From NCBI GenBank assembly GCA_040143965.1, contig JASJQH010006955.1, positions 1 to 32,785 on the forward strand: DNA of 32,785 nucleotides, read 5' to 3'. The translations under genes and the position numbers were made by a program. Below the pieces are notes generated by a model that worked only from the letters and a program-made list of their open reading frames with translations, did no database searches and was not told the DNA's origin. Origin of the DNA: Basidiobolus ranarum. Lineage: Eukaryota; Basidiobolomycota; Basidiobolomycetes; Basidiobolales. How positions within the stretch are numbered: position 1 is the first letter of the stretch; each line of letters starts with the position of its first letter. Shown one piece after another: positions 31,370 to 32,785 of this stretch.

Positions 31370-32215
31370 CTAAGTGAGAGTTAGAACAATTATACGAGAT
31401 CTAAATGTTGGTGAATTTATCATGGTAGAGATAGTCCCATCCTTAGAAGTAGACTTTGCCGAAATAAATTGCTCTTAAAATATATAACTGAGTTGTAAAG
31501 CTTTTTGTTTAGATCCTTTGCGCAATTTCCCAACTAATATATCTACTGGTGACATGCGAGAAGGTTATCCAGTTGGTTATATTACTTTGTCGACCAATGT
31601 CACTCCTGCCTCATACCATAGTCAGGAGTTGGAGTTCTACAATATGGTTGAAATTAACATAGCCTAAGCATCTATATACTAGTATAGAGCTTGTTATATA
31701 GCTATTTTGAATTTCACTAATATATCACCTACTATTCTCAATTCGAATATACTAATAAGTTTGAAGATATATATATTTTTAAACTTGTCCGAGAGAACCC
31801 AAGCTTTGAATACAAGTTTCTGGGATCTTCCTTAACACATTCTATGAGTTTGTTTGCTTACCTATCTATAAATGTCAACTTTCCACTGAATAAATCAGTA
31901 AGTCAAATCCACAAATTCTTCCAACTCTCCAAACCACTTCCAATAACTCCCAAAATCCTTCAACAGATTTTCACTTAATGATTTATTGGAAGTACAGAGT
32001 CCTGGTAATATCTTATTATGATTCACAAAGCATTCTGCGCTTAGTCTGCTGAACTGGGAACCAAGTAGTTGATTGCATGCTATTATCGTTTATTTTAGAT
32101 TAGTCCAGAGATGTAGTTTATCATCGAATCTAGTGAAATCTATACATTTACATCCCATAAAAGGTAGCGGGTATGGGGTCGATCACATTCCAAATGCAGT
32201 GTACAGAAAGATCAA
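31370..32215. other. spacer, no gene supported
   Basis: 846 bp of AT-rich sequence between the methyltransferase remnant and the dehydrogenase 3' end. Short pieces near 31390-31450 (minus) may be the decayed 5' part of the methyltransferase. Otherwise I see nothing. Confidence 0.4.
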
Positions 32216-32785
32216 TTACAATTTGTTGACAATTAGCAGCTCACTAAGCTCCCAAAGTTTCTTGGCTTCCTCGTCATCTAAGGCGTACGGCTTCACACCT
32301 TCAATGTCGACATTAGCGTTATTCAGGAACAGACCAGATTTATCTTTGATGGTAGGATCAAATGCTGCTGCCAGTGTGGTTGCGGAGCCTTGAGATAGTG
32401 TCTTGGCTTCTGTTGGGTAGTGCTTCAGGAAAAATTCTGTAATGATGTTTTGACCTTGGTAGTCCAACATGGCGTCCTCATCGGCAATTTCCGAAAAGTC
32501 GACATGACGCCAGAGGTTTGTGGTGATCGTGCCTGGATGTAAGCTAAAGGCAGTCAATCCTTGACTCTTATATCTATTGCTTAGCTCCTTGGCGAACAAG
32601 ATGTTAGCAGTCTTAGACTGACCGTAAGCGAGCCACTTCTTGTATGTCTTGCCATTGGAGAAATCTGGGTCCTCAAATAGAATTGGGGAAAAATAATGGC
32701 CAGCGCTGGATACGTTGACAACTCGTGGTTCTTTCGATAAAAGCAACTTGGGTAAAATAAGTTGGGTAAAGTAGAATGGCCCAAG
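32216..32785 (-). CDS. short-chain dehydrogenase/reductase, partial (5' end outside window)
   Basis: The last 189 residues of an NAD(P)-dependent SDR of the retinol-dehydrogenase/WWOX-like kind. The frame enters at the right edge with LGPFYFTQLILPKLL. The catalytic Ser is in RVVNVSSAGH and the Tyr-x-x-x-Lys pair in WLAYGQSKTANILFAKEL. The conserved post-catalytic words SLHPGTITTNLWRH and SQGSATTLAAAFDP match this group. The C-terminus (EEAKKLWELSELLI) is the usual family ending, so the 3' end is complete. The Rossmann TGxxxGxG motif and start codon lie beyond the window. The substrate is unknown; its neighbour is a decayed methyltransferase, so a former metabolite cluster is conceivable but thinly supported. 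Confidence 0.92.
   Translation of the reverse strand, partial: LGPFYFTQLILPKLLLSKEPRVVNVSSAGHYFSPILFEDPDFSNGKTYKKWLAYGQSKTANILFAKELSNRYKSQGLTAFSLHPGTITTNLWRHVDFSEIADEDAMLDYQGQNIITEFFLKHYPTEAKTLSQGSATTLAAAFDPTIKDKSGLFLNNANVDIEGVKPYALDDEEAKKLWELSELLIVNKL

Overview
The window looks like a piece of nuclear genome from a filamentous fungus. The evidence is AT-rich sequence, many short GT-AG introns (mostly 45-120 bp, often with a CTAAT- or CTAAC-type branch site 5-20 bp before the acceptor), and fungal gene families: Atg15, Ugo1, Loa1, a Tbf1/Taz1-type telobox protein, a CBM19-like secreted protein and an EI24/Rrt8-like protein. I cannot fix the phylum from sequence alone. A P-class PPR protein with 16-18 motifs and intron-dense housekeeping genes would fit an early-diverging lineage (zoopago- or mucoromycete-like), but that is inference. 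Most genes are split, so single open frames hide them; the models below were built by joining exons on reading phase, splice signals and known protein motifs.

Layout. 0.5-5.6 kb, all on the minus strand: a broken ATP synthase beta 5' fragment, a ten-exon shugoshin, the cullin-RING subunit RBX1, and an F-box/WD40 protein, so two parts of an SCF-type ubiquitin ligase lie side by side. 6.7-10.8 kb: a secreted, possibly GPI-anchored subtilisin (+), an orphan multi-pass membrane protein (-) and an EI24/Rrt8-like membrane protein (+). 11.0-14.7 kb, all minus: a DUF2470/DUF4499 membrane protein, a nine-exon Loa1-like lysophosphatidate acyltransferase and a small glycine-rich protein. 15.5-16.7 kb: an orphan coiled-coil protein (+).

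17.6-20.0 kb: a large intronless mitochondrial PPR protein (-). It is divergent from a nine-exon Tbf1/Taz1-like telomere-repeat-binding protein (20.7-23.1 kb, +), whose own promoter carries three ARCCCTAA boxes. Then on the plus strand come Atg15 (autophagic/vacuolar lipase) and Ugo1 (mitochondrial fusion). 28.8-32.8 kb is accessory-like: a secreted CBM19-like protein (-), a divergent two-exon orphan (+), a decayed O-methyltransferase (-) and a short-chain dehydrogenase (-) that runs off the right edge.

Most genes look like ordinary independent fungal units. The clearest functional links are RBX1 with the F-box protein, and the Tbf1-like factor with probable binding sites in its own promoter. 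I saw no tRNA, rRNA, CRISPR array or intact transposon.
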